Positions 1 through 9,445 of a DNA stretch of 64,000 nucleotides are shown here, in pieces. Under the pieces are notes generated by a model. It had not been told where the DNA came from. It was given only the letters and a program-made list of their open reading frames with translations, and ran no database searches. The stretch comes from Planococcus lenghuensis (GTDB taxonomy: Bacteria; Bacillota; Bacilli; Bacillales_A; Planococcaceae): positions 2,150,001 through 2,214,000 of the forward strand of contig NZ_CP019640.1 of assembly GCF_001999905.1 (NCBI RefSeq). The letters run 5' to 3'. Each line of letters opens with the position of its first letter. Position 1 is the stretch's first letter. The position numbers and the translations under genes are program-made.

Positions 1-144
1 CGCAATCACGAACTTAATCAGACGCAAAAACAATTCGCCTAACGGCTCGACAACTTCAATCGCTGGACCGAAAATGAGCCCCAAAGTAATCGCTATGGCG
101 AAAGCGACGAAAATTTGGGCCAGCAAATTATCTTTCAATTTCAT
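1..144 (-). CDS. Dicarboxylate/amino acid:cation symporter, N-terminal fragment
   Basis: Only the first 48 codons are inside the window; the gene runs off the left edge. The ATG at 142-144 follows a strong ribosome binding site (AGAAGGAGGAG, at about 150-160 on the plus strand). The product begins MKLKDNLLAQIFVAFAIAI and shows a hydrophobic first membrane helix followed by LGELFLRLIKFVIA. That pattern fits the first helices of the DAACS family (GltP/DctA type sodium- or proton-coupled glutamate, aspartate or C4-dicarboxylate transporters). Substrate cannot be told from this fragment. The family call rests on about 48 residues, so it is good but not certain. Confidence 0.7.
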   Translation of the reverse strand, partial: MKLKDNLLAQIFVAFAIAITLGLIFGPAIEVVEPLGELFLRLIKFVIA

Positions 145-218
145 TGTTTCTCCTCCTTCTGCATAATGCATTTTCGGTCATAGGCAGGTATCCCCTTTAA
201 AACGGACTGCATTTCCTA

Positions 219-1439
219 TTAGTTGGATGCGACCTTTATCGAATCATCTTTTTCTAATATCGGGACATCGATATTTACTGTATCCGGGTATTTGATTCCT
301 GCTCCCGTATTCAAAGCCACGACTGTTTCCCCTTCTTTGATCCAGTCCTGTTGCCGCAATTGACGGATCGCAACAAACACAGCGGCGCCTTCCGGGCAAA
401 TAAAGGATCCTTCCATCTGTGCGATTCTTTCCTGTTCATCGAGCATATCCTGGTCATCCACGGCAATTGCGCAACCATCTGTTTTATAGACGGCATCCAA
501 CACCAAAAAGTCACCTATTGCTTTTGGCACATTGATACCGAAAGCTTGGGTACTCGAATCCGGCCAGAATTCCGATTCACTCTTTTTCTCTTCCCACGCC
601 TTTACAATGGGCGCACAGCCGGTCGCCTGGACAGCGACTAATCGCGGCAATTCGCCTTTAACCCAGCCCAGATTCTTTAATTCATTCAAGGCTTTATAGA
701 TTCCGATGAGACCGACGCCTCCTCCGGTAGGATACAAAATGACATCCGGGAATTTCCAACCCATCTGTTCCGCGATTTCCAATCCCATTGTTTTTTTGCC
801 TTCGATCCGGTAAGGCTCTTTCAGTGTAGAAGCATCGTAAAGTCCGAATTCCTTCACGGCTTTTCCGACAATTTTTCCGGCATCACTGATTAATCCATTT
901 ACCAAGTAAAGATTCGCTCCTGATAATGCCACTTCGTTTCGGGTGATTTTCGGCGCATCCTGTGGCATGACGATAGTGGATTTCAAGCCAGCTCTCGCGC
1001 CGTAGAGCGCCCAAGCAGCCCCTGCATTCCCGTTAGTTGGCATTGCGAATTCCTCGATTCCCACTTCTTTCGCTTTAGAAACGCCGACCGCTGCGCCTCT
1101 CGCTTTAAATGTGCCAGTCGGAACAAGCCCTTCATCCTTCATATAGAGCTTTTCAACGCCCATGTCTTTTCCAATCGTCGGCATACTAAGAAGTGGAGTC
1201 ATTCCTTCTCCTTGGGATACCACGTTTTGTTCGTTCTCGACCGGAAGCATTTCGTGGTATCTCCATAACGTCGGGTTTCGTTTAGCTATATCGTCAGGTG
1301 TTACATTCGCTTTTAATTCGTCCCAATCGTATTCCACTAGTAGTGGAGAACCACATGTACATAATTGATGCTGTTGTTTCGTATCGTACTCATTCCCGCA
1401 TTTCGGGCAATAAAGATGGGAAACATAACTATACTTCAA
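219..1439 (-). CDS. thrC: Threonine synthase
   Basis: PLP enzyme converting O-phospho-L-homoserine to L-threonine, the last step of threonine biosynthesis. The 406-residue protein has an N-terminal zinc-ribbon-like segment (Cys11, Cys14, Cys27, Cys29) absent from the shorter B. subtilis-type ThrC. The PLP lysine motif GTFKARG places Lys112 as the Schiff-base residue, and the phosphate-binding loop PTGGGVGLIG lies near residue 238. The start is a TTG codon (1437-1439) preceded by AAGGAG about ten bases upstream; no later ATG keeps the zinc ribbon. No hom or thrB gene lies nearby, so it looks like a single-gene unit. The zinc ribbon and TTG start are the only oddities. Confidence 0.93.
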   Translation of the reverse strand: MKYSYVSHLYCPKCGNEYDTKQQHQLCTCGSPLLVEYDWDELKANVTPDDIAKRNPTLWRYHEMLPVENEQNVVSQGEGMTPLLSMPTIGKDMGVEKLYMKDEGLVPTGTFKARGAAVGVSKAKEVGIEEFAMPTNGNAGAAWALYGARAGLKSTIVMPQDAPKITRNEVALSGANLYLVNGLISDAGKIVGKAVKEFGLYDASTLKEPYRIEGKKTMGLEIAEQMGWKFPDVILYPTGGGVGLIGIYKALNELKNLGWVKGELPRLVAVQATGCAPIVKAWEEKKSESEFWPDSSTQAFGINVPKAIGDFLVLDAVYKTDGCAIAVDDQDMLDEQERIAQMEGSFICPEGAAVFVAIRQLRQQDWIKEGETVVALNTGAGIKYPDTVNIDVPILEKDDSIKVASN

Positions 1440-1571
1440 ATTCCTGCACTCCTTTTTGGTTAAGGCTCAATCGATCAAGTTTTTAAATCAGAGAATCTTT
1501 AAAACATGCAATCCGTTGACAAACAGAGCCCGAAATTCGCTCCCGGGCATCTATTTGTATGTGTGTTGATA

Positions 1572-3290
1572 TCAGCTATGGAAATTAGTACCGGAAGTGA
1601 CTTCCGCAACATAGCCTGTCCGGATGACGAAATCGCCGAAACGCTCGTTTTCCTGCCGTTCTTTCGCATAATGGAAAAAGATCGGTTTGAGTGTCCCCAG
1701 AATCTCTTCTTCTCCAATATTTTCCCGGTACATTTTGTTCAATCGATCTCCTGCGAAACTGGCGCCTAAATACATATTGTATTTTCCCGGCGCCTTGCCG
1801 ATAAAGCCGATTTCTCCGAGAGTTGGCCGTGAGCAGTTATTCGGGCAGCCGGACATGCGGATAAGGATCTCTTCTTCCCGAAGACCTGCTTCATCCAAAA
1901 TATCTTCGATTTTGGTGATTAACGACGGAAGGTAACGTTCTGCTTCGGCCATCGCCAAGCCACACGTCGGTAAAGCGACACATGCCATGGAGTTTCTGCG
2001 CAATGCTGAATTTTCTTTTCCATCTGTGAGACCATATTCGCTTATAAGGTTATCTATCTTTTTCTTGTTCTTACTTGTGACATTCGCAATGATGAGGTTC
2101 TGGTTGGCGGTCAGCCGAAAATCGCCTGTATGGACATGAGCAATTTCCCGAAGACCTGTCATTAACTTATAATCATCCGTATCTTTCACACGGCCATTTT
2201 GGATGAATAGAGTCAGATGCCACTTGCCGTCATTTTCAATCCAGCCGTAACGGTCGCCACTGTGGTCGAAATGATAAGCACGTGGTTCTTCAAGTTTCCA
2301 GCCTAATCTTTCGTTCAGTTCCTGTTTCACCCAGTCGAGGCCTTTTCGGTCGATGGTATATTTGAAGCGGGCATTTTTCCGATTAGTGCGGTTGCCATGA
2401 TCACGCTGAATGGTGATGATTTTTTCTGCCACTTCCGGCACTTTATCAACCGGACAGAAACCGATGACACGTGACAATTGAGGATAAGTTTCCGGCTCTC
2501 CGTGTGTCATCCCCAAACCGCCTCCTGCAGTGACATTAAAACCTTGGAGTTTTCCGTCCTCCAAAATGGCAATAAATCCAAGGTCCTGCGAAAAGATATC
2601 CACGTCATTGGAAGGCGGGATCGCCACACCAATTTTGAATTTACGCGGCAAGTAAAGAGGCCCATACATCGGTTCCACTTCTTCCGTCTCGCTGCTGTCG
2701 ACCACTTTTTCTTCGTCCAGCCAAATCTCATGGTAAGCATTGGTTTTTGGCAGCAAGTACTCACTCAGTTCACGGGATATATCGTATACCTCAGCATGGA
2801 TATCCGACTGATACGGGTTGGAAGTGGACATCACATTCCGGTTGACATCGCCGCAAGCTGCGATCGTGTCCATCAGTGAATTATTCATTTCCTGGAGAGT
2901 TTCTTTCATATTCCATTTCAAAACGCCATGCATTTGAAACGTTTGACGGGTGGTCAGTTTCAACGAACCATTTCCGTGGGTGTTCGCAAGCCGGTCCATT
3001 GTCAGCCATTGGTGAGGAGTAGCGACGCCTCCCGGAAGCCGGACACGAATCATGAACTGATACGCCGGTTCTAGCTTTTGATGCTTCCGTTCATTTCGTA
3101 TATCCCTGTCATCTTGCATATAACTGCCATGGAATTTCAGTAATTTCGCATCGGCATCCGGAATAGATGCCGTTAAGGGCTCTTTAAAACTTTCCGCGAT
3201 CGTCCCCCGCAAATAATCGCTTTTGTCTTTAATGATTTCCATTTCACTGGGCGTGCCATCTATATCAGTCAATCTTTTGGTTGTCATCAT
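1572..3290 (-). CDS. cysI: Sulfite reductase [NADPH] hemoprotein beta subunit
   Basis: Catalytic subunit of assimilatory sulfite reductase, which reduces sulfite to sulfide with six electrons using siroheme and a [4Fe-4S] cluster. At 572 residues it matches the family. The cluster cysteines are Cys437, Cys443, Cys482 and Cys486 (motifs CVALPTC and CPNNC); their spacing is the same as in E. coli CysI. It is the last gene of the cobA-sirB-hemD-cysJ-cysI operon, 27 bases after cysJ. Two adjacent ATGs (3290 and 3287) follow AAGGAG; either could be used. Regulation is expected from the upstream SAM riboswitch. Confidence 0.96.
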   Translation of the reverse strand: MMTTKRLTDIDGTPSEMEIIKDKSDYLRGTIAESFKEPLTASIPDADAKLLKFHGSYMQDDRDIRNERKHQKLEPAYQFMIRVRLPGGVATPHQWLTMDRLANTHGNGSLKLTTRQTFQMHGVLKWNMKETLQEMNNSLMDTIAACGDVNRNVMSTSNPYQSDIHAEVYDISRELSEYLLPKTNAYHEIWLDEEKVVDSSETEEVEPMYGPLYLPRKFKIGVAIPPSNDVDIFSQDLGFIAILEDGKLQGFNVTAGGGLGMTHGEPETYPQLSRVIGFCPVDKVPEVAEKIITIQRDHGNRTNRKNARFKYTIDRKGLDWVKQELNERLGWKLEEPRAYHFDHSGDRYGWIENDGKWHLTLFIQNGRVKDTDDYKLMTGLREIAHVHTGDFRLTANQNLIIANVTSKNKKKIDNLISEYGLTDGKENSALRRNSMACVALPTCGLAMAEAERYLPSLITKIEDILDEAGLREEEILIRMSGCPNNCSRPTLGEIGFIGKAPGKYNMYLGASFAGDRLNKMYRENIGEEEILGTLKPIFFHYAKERQENERFGDFVIRTGYVAEVTSGTNFHS

Positions 3291-3317
3291 CTAACTCCTT
3301 CCGCATTTAAAATGCTC

Positions 3318-5156
3318 TTAGTACACGTCACGCAAATAACGCTTATCGCTGCGCAGGCCGGCAAGATATGCTTCTGCTTCTTCCTGGTTCATATCGCCTT
3401 CCTTTTCAAGGATGGACAAAATTGCGGAATGGACGTCTTTCGCCATGTACTTCTCGTCGCCGCACACGTAAATGCAGGCCCCCGCTTCCAGCCATTTATA
3501 AAAATCACGGCTTTTCTCCAGCATGCGGTGCTGCACATATACTTTCTCTGCGGAGTCCCGGGAAAAAGCAACATCCATCCGGGAAAGAACCCCATCCTTC
3601 AGCCATCTTTGCCATTCCGTCTGGTAAAGGAAGTCCGTCACAAAATGCTGATCGCCAAAGAACAGCCATGAATCCCCTTCTGCCCCTGTTTCCTCCCGTT
3701 CTTCCATGAATGCCCGGTAAGGAGCAACTCCTGTTCCGGCCCCGATCATGATAAGCGGTGTGTCCGGGTTTTCAGGAAGCCGGAAACTGTGATTGCTCTG
3801 GACGAACACCGGTAACGTGCTGCCGATGTCCGAGCGTTCCGCACATTGTGTGGAACAAACCCCTTTCCGTTGGCGTCCGTTCGCTTCATATCTTACTGCG
3901 CCAATTGTCAGGTGCACTTCATCCGGATTCGCTTTCGAGCTGCTCGCAATCGAATAAAGCCGAACCGGTATTTTCCGAAGAACTTTGACGAACTCGGTCA
4001 CGGGTACTTGCCATGGCCCAAAGTCCTGCGTCAAGTCGATCAAGTCGCGCCCATGGATATAAGCCTGCAATTGTTCTTTATTTTCAGGATCAAGCAACTT
4101 GTTCAATTCTTCGTTTTCAGTTAGCTGTGCCACTTTTTCAAGCAGCGGTTTTGACAGGCTGGTAATCTCGAATGTAGAAATTAAAGCATCGCGCAACGAC
4201 CTGGTCTCTCCTTGTTTATTGATGGCAACCGATTCTTCCGGATTCCATCCTGTCGATTCGATTAACTGATCAACCAGATCCGCCTCGTTTTCAGGGATGA
4301 TACCAAGGCTGTCACCCGGCTCATATGCCAGATTGGCGCCTTCCAAATCCAGTTCAAGGTGGCGGGTTTCTTTGTTTGATCCCCGACCGTTCAAGTTCAA
4401 GTTCTCCAATACTTCTGCGCGGAATGGATTCGTGCGGGAATAAGCCGATGGAGTTTCCACTTCAGTTGATTGATTGGGCTGAGCTGCCTGGCTGCTTGAC
4501 CGGTTAGCTTCTTTTGATGCGTTCAATACGCTTACTACGCCTTCAAACCACTCTTCTGCCAGCTCTTCAAATTCCAGATCAGCATCCACGCGCGGGTAAA
4601 TTCTTTCACCACCCAATTCTTCCAAACGTTTATCAAAATCTTTGCCCGTTTGGCAGAAGAACTCATACGAACTGTCACCCAAAGAAAGGACTGAAAATCT
4701 AAGGTCATTCAGTTCAGGAGCTCTTTTGCTATGTAAGAAATCGTAAAATGCGATAGCGTTATCCGGCGGATGCCCGTCTCCATGTGTGCTTGTTATGACC
4801 AATAAATCTTCCACTTTCTTCAATTCTTTCGGTTTGAAATCGTCCATTGAAAAAAGCGATACTTTGTAGTTCTGCTGAGTCAATTTTTGCGATACGTCTT
4901 CAGCGATTGACTGGCAATTGCCTGTATGTGAACCCACTAAAATAGTCACTTCCCGAGTGACTGCAGGCTGTTCCGAAACTTGTGCAATAAAGTCGGCTCC
5001 TGCATTGTCCTGGACAGCTCCTGCGACTGCTGATTGTGATGCAGCAAAATATCCGGTCAACCAAATTTTCTGATTCTCTGTCAATGTTGGTAATAAACGA
5101 TTTAGAATTTCTACTTGTTCTTGATCAAACGGACTGTTCTTTAGCTGCAACTGCAA
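3318..5156 (-). CDS. cysJ: Sulfite reductase [NADPH] flavoprotein alpha subunit
   Basis: Diflavin reductase passing electrons from NADPH through FAD and FMN to CysI. From the N terminus it has a short helical lead, a flavodoxin domain (VGSHTGNCQSIAED, FMN phosphate loop), a connecting FAD domain with RLYSIASSS, and an NADPH-binding domain with GAGTGVAPYRAF and the C-terminal DVY end. I chose the TTG at 5154-5156, giving MQLQLKNSPFDQEQ, because it lies six bases after a GAGGTG ribosome binding site and matches the start I remember for Bacillus CysJ; an in-frame GTG at 5165 overlaps that site. Length is 612 residues. Confidence 0.95.
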   Translation of the reverse strand: MQLQLKNSPFDQEQVEILNRLLPTLTENQKIWLTGYFAASQSAVAGAVQDNAGADFIAQVSEQPAVTREVTILVGSHTGNCQSIAEDVSQKLTQQNYKVSLFSMDDFKPKELKKVEDLLVITSTHGDGHPPDNAIAFYDFLHSKRAPELNDLRFSVLSLGDSSYEFFCQTGKDFDKRLEELGGERIYPRVDADLEFEELAEEWFEGVVSVLNASKEANRSSSQAAQPNQSTEVETPSAYSRTNPFRAEVLENLNLNGRGSNKETRHLELDLEGANLAYEPGDSLGIIPENEADLVDQLIESTGWNPEESVAINKQGETRSLRDALISTFEITSLSKPLLEKVAQLTENEELNKLLDPENKEQLQAYIHGRDLIDLTQDFGPWQVPVTEFVKVLRKIPVRLYSIASSSKANPDEVHLTIGAVRYEANGRQRKGVCSTQCAERSDIGSTLPVFVQSNHSFRLPENPDTPLIMIGAGTGVAPYRAFMEEREETGAEGDSWLFFGDQHFVTDFLYQTEWQRWLKDGVLSRMDVAFSRDSAEKVYVQHRMLEKSRDFYKWLEAGACIYVCGDEKYMAKDVHSAILSILEKEGDMNQEEAEAYLAGLRSDKRYLRDVY

Positions 5157-5212
5157 ATTACCCACCTCATAAAAATTATTTTACTATTTCTGCAAAAATT
5201 CTATTTGCTTTT

Positions 5213-6010
5213 CTATTGGTAGTAGCGGTCAACTTTCACCACCATTGCTCCCATTTTCGGACTCTCAGGTTGAAGAACATTCTCAACTCCTTGTTTTTCC
5301 AATTCGTGGGCTGTTACTTTTCCAACTGCCACTCCCAATACATTGCCGTTGAAAGCATCGACCAATCGCTGATGATCAGCCTCTTCTGAAAACAGGTTTT
5401 TCACTTGTGTCTTGCTCGTAAAAATAAGAGCATCCAACGATCGCTGGAGGATTGCGTGCTCCAACCCCCTTACTACTTCCGGATCGGGCTTCTTATAAGA
5501 ATAAGGCCGTGATAAGTAAACGGAATGGCCTTTTTCTTCGAGCGCTTTCTTCAACTTATCGTCATCCAAATCGTATGCTTGTATGAAGACACGCTGCGGG
5601 CGCTTATCCGCATACTCGGCGGCTAGCACCGTCAGTAACTTCTTCATCGTTCCGTCTTCTGATACGATACTTGCCTGCAGCGAATGAGCTTTCATCCAAT
5701 TCATGGTCTTACTTCCGCGGACCGCTATATTTGTATGACGGAGTTTTTCAAAAAACAGATCATCCTGGCCAATGGCTATGGCAGACTCGGTTAATGTCTT
5801 CGCTCCGATGCCCGTTGTGAAAATCGCCAAATCAAAAGGCTCCGCAAGAAAATCATGTATGTTTTGAGCGCTGATTTGTTCGTTCAATTGCTGCTTTCCT
5901 TGAATCGGATAAATCACGGGCGTCCCGCCTTTTTTCTCGATCAGGATGCTGATTTCTTTGGCGCTCCGCACAGCAGCGATTCCAATTTGTTTCCCAGCCA
6001 ATCCGGTCAT
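5213..6010 (-). CDS. hemD: Uroporphyrinogen-III synthase, siroheme-operon copy
   Basis: Cyclises hydroxymethylbilane to uroporphyrinogen III, the branch-point tetrapyrrole that CobA then methylates towards siroheme. The 265-residue product opens with GKQIGIAAVRSAKEISILI and has the two alternating alpha/beta lobes of the HemD fold; this family has few invariant residues, so the call leans on overall pattern and on its place between sirB and cysJ. The main hem operon is not in the window, so this may be a second, siroheme-dedicated copy; CobA-HemD fusions in other bacteria serve the same purpose. Start ATG follows AGGAGAGG. Confidence 0.85.
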   Translation of the reverse strand: MTGLAGKQIGIAAVRSAKEISILIEKKGGTPVIYPIQGKQQLNEQISAQNIHDFLAEPFDLAIFTTGIGAKTLTESAIAIGQDDLFFEKLRHTNIAVRGSKTMNWMKAHSLQASIVSEDGTMKKLLTVLAAEYADKRPQRVFIQAYDLDDDKLKKALEEKGHSVYLSRPYSYKKPDPEVVRGLEHAILQRSLDALIFTSKTQVKNLFSEEADHQRLVDAFNGNVLGVAVGKVTAHELEKQGVENVLQPESPKMGAMVVKVDRYYQ

Positions 6011-6043
6011 GCTTCACTTCCTCTCCTACTGTCTTTCTTTTCG

Positions 6044-6793
6044 TTATGAGCGGCTTTCTTTCACTTGCAACGTCTCATGGACCCTGTCAGCCAAAGCGTC
6101 AACCATCGCAGGATGATTGCCAAGATATTGGCAAAGAATGAATTCCTGGTTTTTGGTTGATAAGCTGTTGATCTTCTTTTCCATGGAGCGCATCAGTAAA
6201 CCGGTAAACCAAAGATACGGCACTACAATGACTTGCGGTTTTCCGCCTTTGACAGCTTCCTGTAAACCTTCATCGAAAGAAGGGGGACACGCCGCCAAAT
6301 AACAAGTGTTCACTTTTGAGACAGCCAGTTTCGCCTGTAATTTTCCTGCTATTTCTTCGATGGACCGAGGTATTTCCGGATTACGTCCTCCTCGTCCGAC
6401 CAGCAGAACAAGCGCATCGGAATGACGAAATGCTTTTGTTTCTTCGATTCGTTCCACTAATATATCCACGATACGGTCCTGCACGCCGAGCGGTTCACCA
6501 TATTGAAAGCGGACTTGAGGATGGCGCGCCTTCGCTCTGCCAATCTCTTCCGGGATATCCTTATAATAATGACCCGCACTAAGCAACAAGACCGGCACCA
6601 CAGCAATACGGGTAGCTCCCCGGTCGATAAGGCGCTCGATTCCCTCGGCGATGTCGGGCTCAGCCAATTCCAGAAAACAAATTTCCTGAAGCGCAACATC
6701 CACTCGTTGGCGCACCGATTGCATAAATTCGATCGCTTCCCTTCGCGCTTCCTCCACTCGGCTGCCGTGACTCACATATAGTACGCCTTGCAT
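6044..6793 (-). CDS. sirB: Sirohydrochlorin ferrochelatase (CbiX/SirB family)
   Basis: Inserts Fe2+ into sirohydrochlorin to complete siroheme, the CysI cofactor. The product begins MQGVLYVSHGSRVEEARRE with the catalytic His of the HGS motif, and a second CbiX-like half starts near LVLLVGRGGRNPE, as expected for the long bidomain form (about 249 residues). I moved the start to the ATG at 6791-6793 because AAAGGAAGG lies just upstream, whereas the upstream in-frame ATG at 6811 has no such site. It lies 33 bases upstream of hemD and 24 downstream of cobA. CbiX proteins can use cobalt, but the operon argues for iron. Confidence 0.9.
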   Translation of the reverse strand: MQGVLYVSHGSRVEEARREAIEFMQSVRQRVDVALQEICFLELAEPDIAEGIERLIDRGATRIAVVPVLLLSAGHYYKDIPEEIGRAKARHPQVRFQYGEPLGVQDRIVDILVERIEETKAFRHSDALVLLVGRGGRNPEIPRSIEEIAGKLQAKLAVSKVNTCYLAACPPSFDEGLQEAVKGGKPQVIVVPYLWFTGLLMRSMEKKINSLSTKNQEFILCQYLGNHPAMVDALADRVHETLQVKESRS

Positions 6794-6817
6794 GGTTTCC
6801 CTTCCTTTCATTGTCTT

Positions 6818-7588
6818 TTATATAGAAGAAACGAGTTGCCCTTCGTCGACACGTAATTGTTCATACCATTGCAGTTTTTTCCGCAGTCTGACGACTTCTC
6901 CAACCACAATCATGGAGGGGTTTTTCATATCATGGGCTTTTTGGACAATGTCTTCCAATGTTCCCGTGATGGTCCGTTGCCGTTCGGTCGTCCCCCACTC
7001 GATCAAAGCGATCGGCGTCCCGGCAAGGAGACCGTGACGGAGCAGACGCTCACATATTTCCGGAAGTTTGCTTACCCCCATATAAATGCAAAGTGTATCC
7101 ATGCTTTTGACCACATGTCCCCAGTATTCTTCTTGGTCAACACCCACTTTGCTGACTCCGGATATAAAAGCGACAGACGAACTGTAATCCCGATGGGTAA
7201 CGGGGATGCCTGCATAAGCAGGTGCCGCGATTCCGGCGGAAATTCCAGGTACGATTTCAAATGGGATTTGCTGGTTAGCCAATGCTTCAGCTTCTTCTCC
7301 GCCTCTGCCAAAGACAAAAGGATCCCCGCCTTTAAGACGAGTCACGACTTTTCCTTGTAAAGCGAATTTGCAAAGCAAGTCGTTGATATCTTCTTGCTTC
7401 AGCGAATGCCTATCCGGACTTTTACCGCAATAGATTAGTTCAGCATGGTCTTTTGCTTCGTTCAATAATTCCTGATTGATTAGACGATCGTATAAAATGA
7501 CATCGGCTTGTTGGATCGCCTTCAAGCCCTTCACCGTGATCAAGTCAAGGTCGCCAGGACCTGCACCGACTAAATAAACTTTTTTCAT
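6818..7588 (-). CDS. cobA: Uroporphyrinogen-III C-methyltransferase
   Basis: SAM-dependent methyltransferase making precorrin-2 from uroporphyrinogen III (SumT/CobA/YlnD). Motifs include VGAGPGDLDLITVKG at the N terminus, YDRLI, the SAM-contacting GGDPFVFGRGGEEAEAL, and GIPVTHRDYSSSVAF. About 256 residues, a normal single-domain length without CysG or HemD fusions. The ATG at 7586-7588 gives the canonical MKKVYLVGAG start with AAGGAG 12 bases upstream; an ATG at 7615 would add nine unlikely residues. First gene of the siroheme/sulfite operon. Its mRNA leader is unusually long (about 680 bases after the SAM aptamer) because a repeat element lies in between. Confidence 0.94.
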   Translation of the reverse strand: MKKVYLVGAGPGDLDLITVKGLKAIQQADVILYDRLINQELLNEAKDHAELIYCGKSPDRHSLKQEDINDLLCKFALQGKVVTRLKGGDPFVFGRGGEEAEALANQQIPFEIVPGISAGIAAPAYAGIPVTHRDYSSSVAFISGVSKVGVDQEEYWGHVVKSMDTLCIYMGVSKLPEICERLLRHGLLAGTPIALIEWGTTERQRTITGTLEDIVQKAHDMKNPSMIVVGEVVRLRKKLQWYEQLRVDEGQLVSSI

Positions 7589-7724
7589 AAGCTTTTCAGA
7601 CTCCTTTTTGATCAAAAACGGTCATTATGCCATTCCCTGATCGATGATTTTTTCGTTTTATTTGATTTGTTATTTTGGCGAACCGGTAACTCTCGTATGA
7701 AGTCGTCACTCTATTTTTCGGAAT

Positions 7725-8119
7725 TAATTTACTCTAGATGAGCAAATTTAAATCTACATTTCCCCTAAAATAAAGGTTCTTACGCAGTATTGGTGAAGGC
7801 ATAAATAATATTCGTTTTTACAGGAAAAATCGCTTCAGACGAACGCTTTCGGGCCCACAGGAAAGGCAGAAGTACATGGTTTTTCTTCGCCACGCGAGAC
7901 CCTGGAGGATGCAGCGCGATTCGGAGCGGCCCGCGGACGATGGACGAGAATCCGTAGCGGCAAAGCCGCTAGCATTTCCTGACCCGCTTGTAGCGCCCCC
8001 GCCTGGCGCGATTTCTTCCATTTACAGAAAGCAGCTATCGTTTGTAAGCTCCTTTAGAGACCGCAAGACTACGTAAATGGAGTAATCTGTAATTAAATTT
8101 GCTCGTTAAGAGTAATTTA
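7725..8119. mobile_element. 395-bp inverted-repeat element inside the cobA leader
   Basis: The ends at 7725-7749 and 8095-8119 are inverted repeats of 25 bp with 21 identities (AAATTTGCTC.....GAGTA...). Inside is a GC-rich block resembling the dispersed intergenic repeats elsewhere in the window. The reverse complement of 7824-7853 matches the stretch near 34611-34634, sharing GAAAGCGT..GTCTGAAGC (22 of 24 identical). It also has small hairpins (TAGCGGC-aaa-GCCGCTA near 7955; TCCATTTAC/GTAAATGGA at about 8020-8081). No transposase is encoded. I could not identify a convincing target duplication. Best read as a non-autonomous, MITE-like insertion or repeat composite. The rest of 7589-8220 shows no gene. 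Confidence 0.6.
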
Positions 8120-8220
8120 GTTATTCATGAGCCGTTAACTTGGAATAGAACTTTCTTTTTAAACTTCTTTTCAACCGACTGACCTTCCGTTCCTAATACA
8201 ATCATTGGAATTTTCCCCAA

Positions 8221-8254
8221 AAATAAAAGAACCTTCTTGACAAGAAGAAGGTTC
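8221..8254 (-). terminator. Expression-platform terminator of the SAM riboswitch
   Basis: On the minus strand GAACCTTCTT (loop CTTGTC) AAGAAGGTTC is followed by TTTTATTTTT. This is a 10-bp perfect stem plus a U-rich tail starting 17 bases after the aptamer. In S-box leaders such a hairpin forms when SAM is bound and stops transcription before the operon. Confidence 0.9.
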
Positions 8255-8270
8255 CGGAAAGCAAAACGTT

Positions 8271-8383
8271 CTTCCTATCTTCTAGACGCAGTGAAACGCC
8301 TATTGGAGTTAGCACCGTTCCTTTTACCAGGATGGTTGCTGAGACATCGCAGGGCCAATCCCTCCGTCTCTCTTGATAAGAAT
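8271..8383 (-). ncRNA. SAM-I (S-box) riboswitch aptamer
   Basis: Read on the minus strand, the segment holds the hallmark S-box blocks in order: TTATCAAGAGAG, CGGAGGGATTGGCCC, GATGTCTCAGCAACC, GGTGCTAACTCC, and a closing GATAG that pairs with the 5-prime CTTATC to form P1. It lies downstream of a near-consensus promoter and upstream of an intrinsic terminator, pointing towards cobA-sirB-hemD-cysJ-cysI. The operon makes siroheme and reduces sulfite, so shut-off by SAM fits sulfur-assimilation control. The distance to the first gene is unusual; see the element at 7725-8119. Confidence 0.95.
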
Positions 8384-8425
8384 ACATATGAATTTGTAAG
8401 TTGATTGGAAAATTCAATTTCATTC

Positions 8426-8454
8426 AGTATATAGTTTACTATTCCGAGTGTCAA
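8426..8454 (-). promoter_or_regulatory. Sigma-A promoter of the SAM-riboswitch operon
   Basis: Minus-strand TTGACA (8449-8454), a 17-base spacer, and TATACT (8426-8431), placed about 45 bases upstream of the aptamer. It is close to the sigma-A consensus and needs no activator by sequence. Confidence 0.88.
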
Positions 8455-8626
8455 ACTAAGATTTAATGTTTCTAACATCCTGTAAAACAGAATCGTCTTT
8501 CTATAAAAAAATTACTTTCTCAAAGACAGTTATTTCTGTAAAAACTAAAAGAATGGACTTTTTTTGGTACTATGGAAGGAATAAGACGATACTGAACTTA
8601 AAACTCAAGTTGAGGAGATTTTTCCA

Positions 8627-9241
8627 ATGACCGTTATTCCTTTGATGGTAGATTTAACAAATAAAAAAGTTGTTATAATCGGGGGTGGACGCATCGCCAA
8701 AAGAAAAGTGGAAAGCTTGCTGAACAGCGGAGCTGAATTGACAGTCGTAAGCCCGGACATTCTTCCTGAAATAAATGCTCTCTACTTGGAACAGAAAATA
8801 CATTGGAAGCAAAAACGGTTCGAATCCTCGGATTTGACGGAAGCTTTCCTGGCTGTTGTTGCTACAAACGACGAAGCGGTTAACGCCGCTGTTATAGAAG
8901 CTGCTCCGCCTAACAGTCTGATCAATGCCGCATCGGATGTCATAGCAGGAAATGTTCACTTCCCTGCCCGTTTCCTAAGAGGAAAGTTAACGATTGCCAT
9001 ATCCACCAATGGTGCTAGCCCGATGCTCGCTAAACAAATTAAACAGGAGCTGGAATCCCGCTACGACGAAAATTATGAACAATACGTCGATTTTTTATAT
9101 GAAGCAAGACAGCTTCTAAAACAAACCAATCTTCCAAGGCACGTAAAAGACGCATACTTGCGTGAGTTTTTATCCCCGTCGTTTTTGCAACCATCGATGC
9201 AAAAAGAAGTAATCGTCAAGCTGCGATCATTTTTCAAATAA
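8627..9241 (+). CDS. sirC: Precorrin-2 dehydrogenase / sirohydrochlorin synthase
   Basis: NAD+-dependent oxidation of precorrin-2 to sirohydrochlorin, the step between CobA and SirB (CysG N-terminal/Met8/YlnF family). The 204-residue protein starts with MVDLTNKKVVIIGGGRIAKR; GGG..AKRK is the family nucleotide-binding signature, and AATNDEAVNAAV follows at the expected spacing. The start ATG follows TTGAGGAG. It is divergent from cobA rather than inside the operon, so it sits outside SAM-riboswitch control even though its product feeds the same pathway. No clear terminator is visible after it. Confidence 0.92.
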   Translation: MTVIPLMVDLTNKKVVIIGGGRIAKRKVESLLNSGAELTVVSPDILPEINALYLEQKIHWKQKRFESSDLTEAFLAVVATNDEAVNAAVIEAAPPNSLINAASDVIAGNVHFPARFLRGKLTIAISTNGASPMLAKQIKQELESRYDENYEQYVDFLYEARQLLKQTNLPRHVKDAYLREFLSPSFLQPSMQKEVIVKLRSFFK

Positions 9242-9445
9242 GCTTTTCCTGTTCTTTTCAAATTTATACTCAAACAATGGCGGACGTTTCAGGAAATTAA
9301 AGCTGTGCCTGCGGTAAGCATCCATTGGAAACACATCTTCGCCTAAAATCCACAATTCTTAAGAAAAGTACCTTCAGAAAATAATGCATTCGTAAGAATA
9401 CATAATATAATTATAGAAAATAACGCTCATTGAACCGCTTCACAC

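Noticed and set aside
7818-8021. 67-codon minus-strand gene in the cobA leader
   Set aside because: Lies wholly in the inverted-repeat element; composition is that of the dispersed repeat and there is no start signal.
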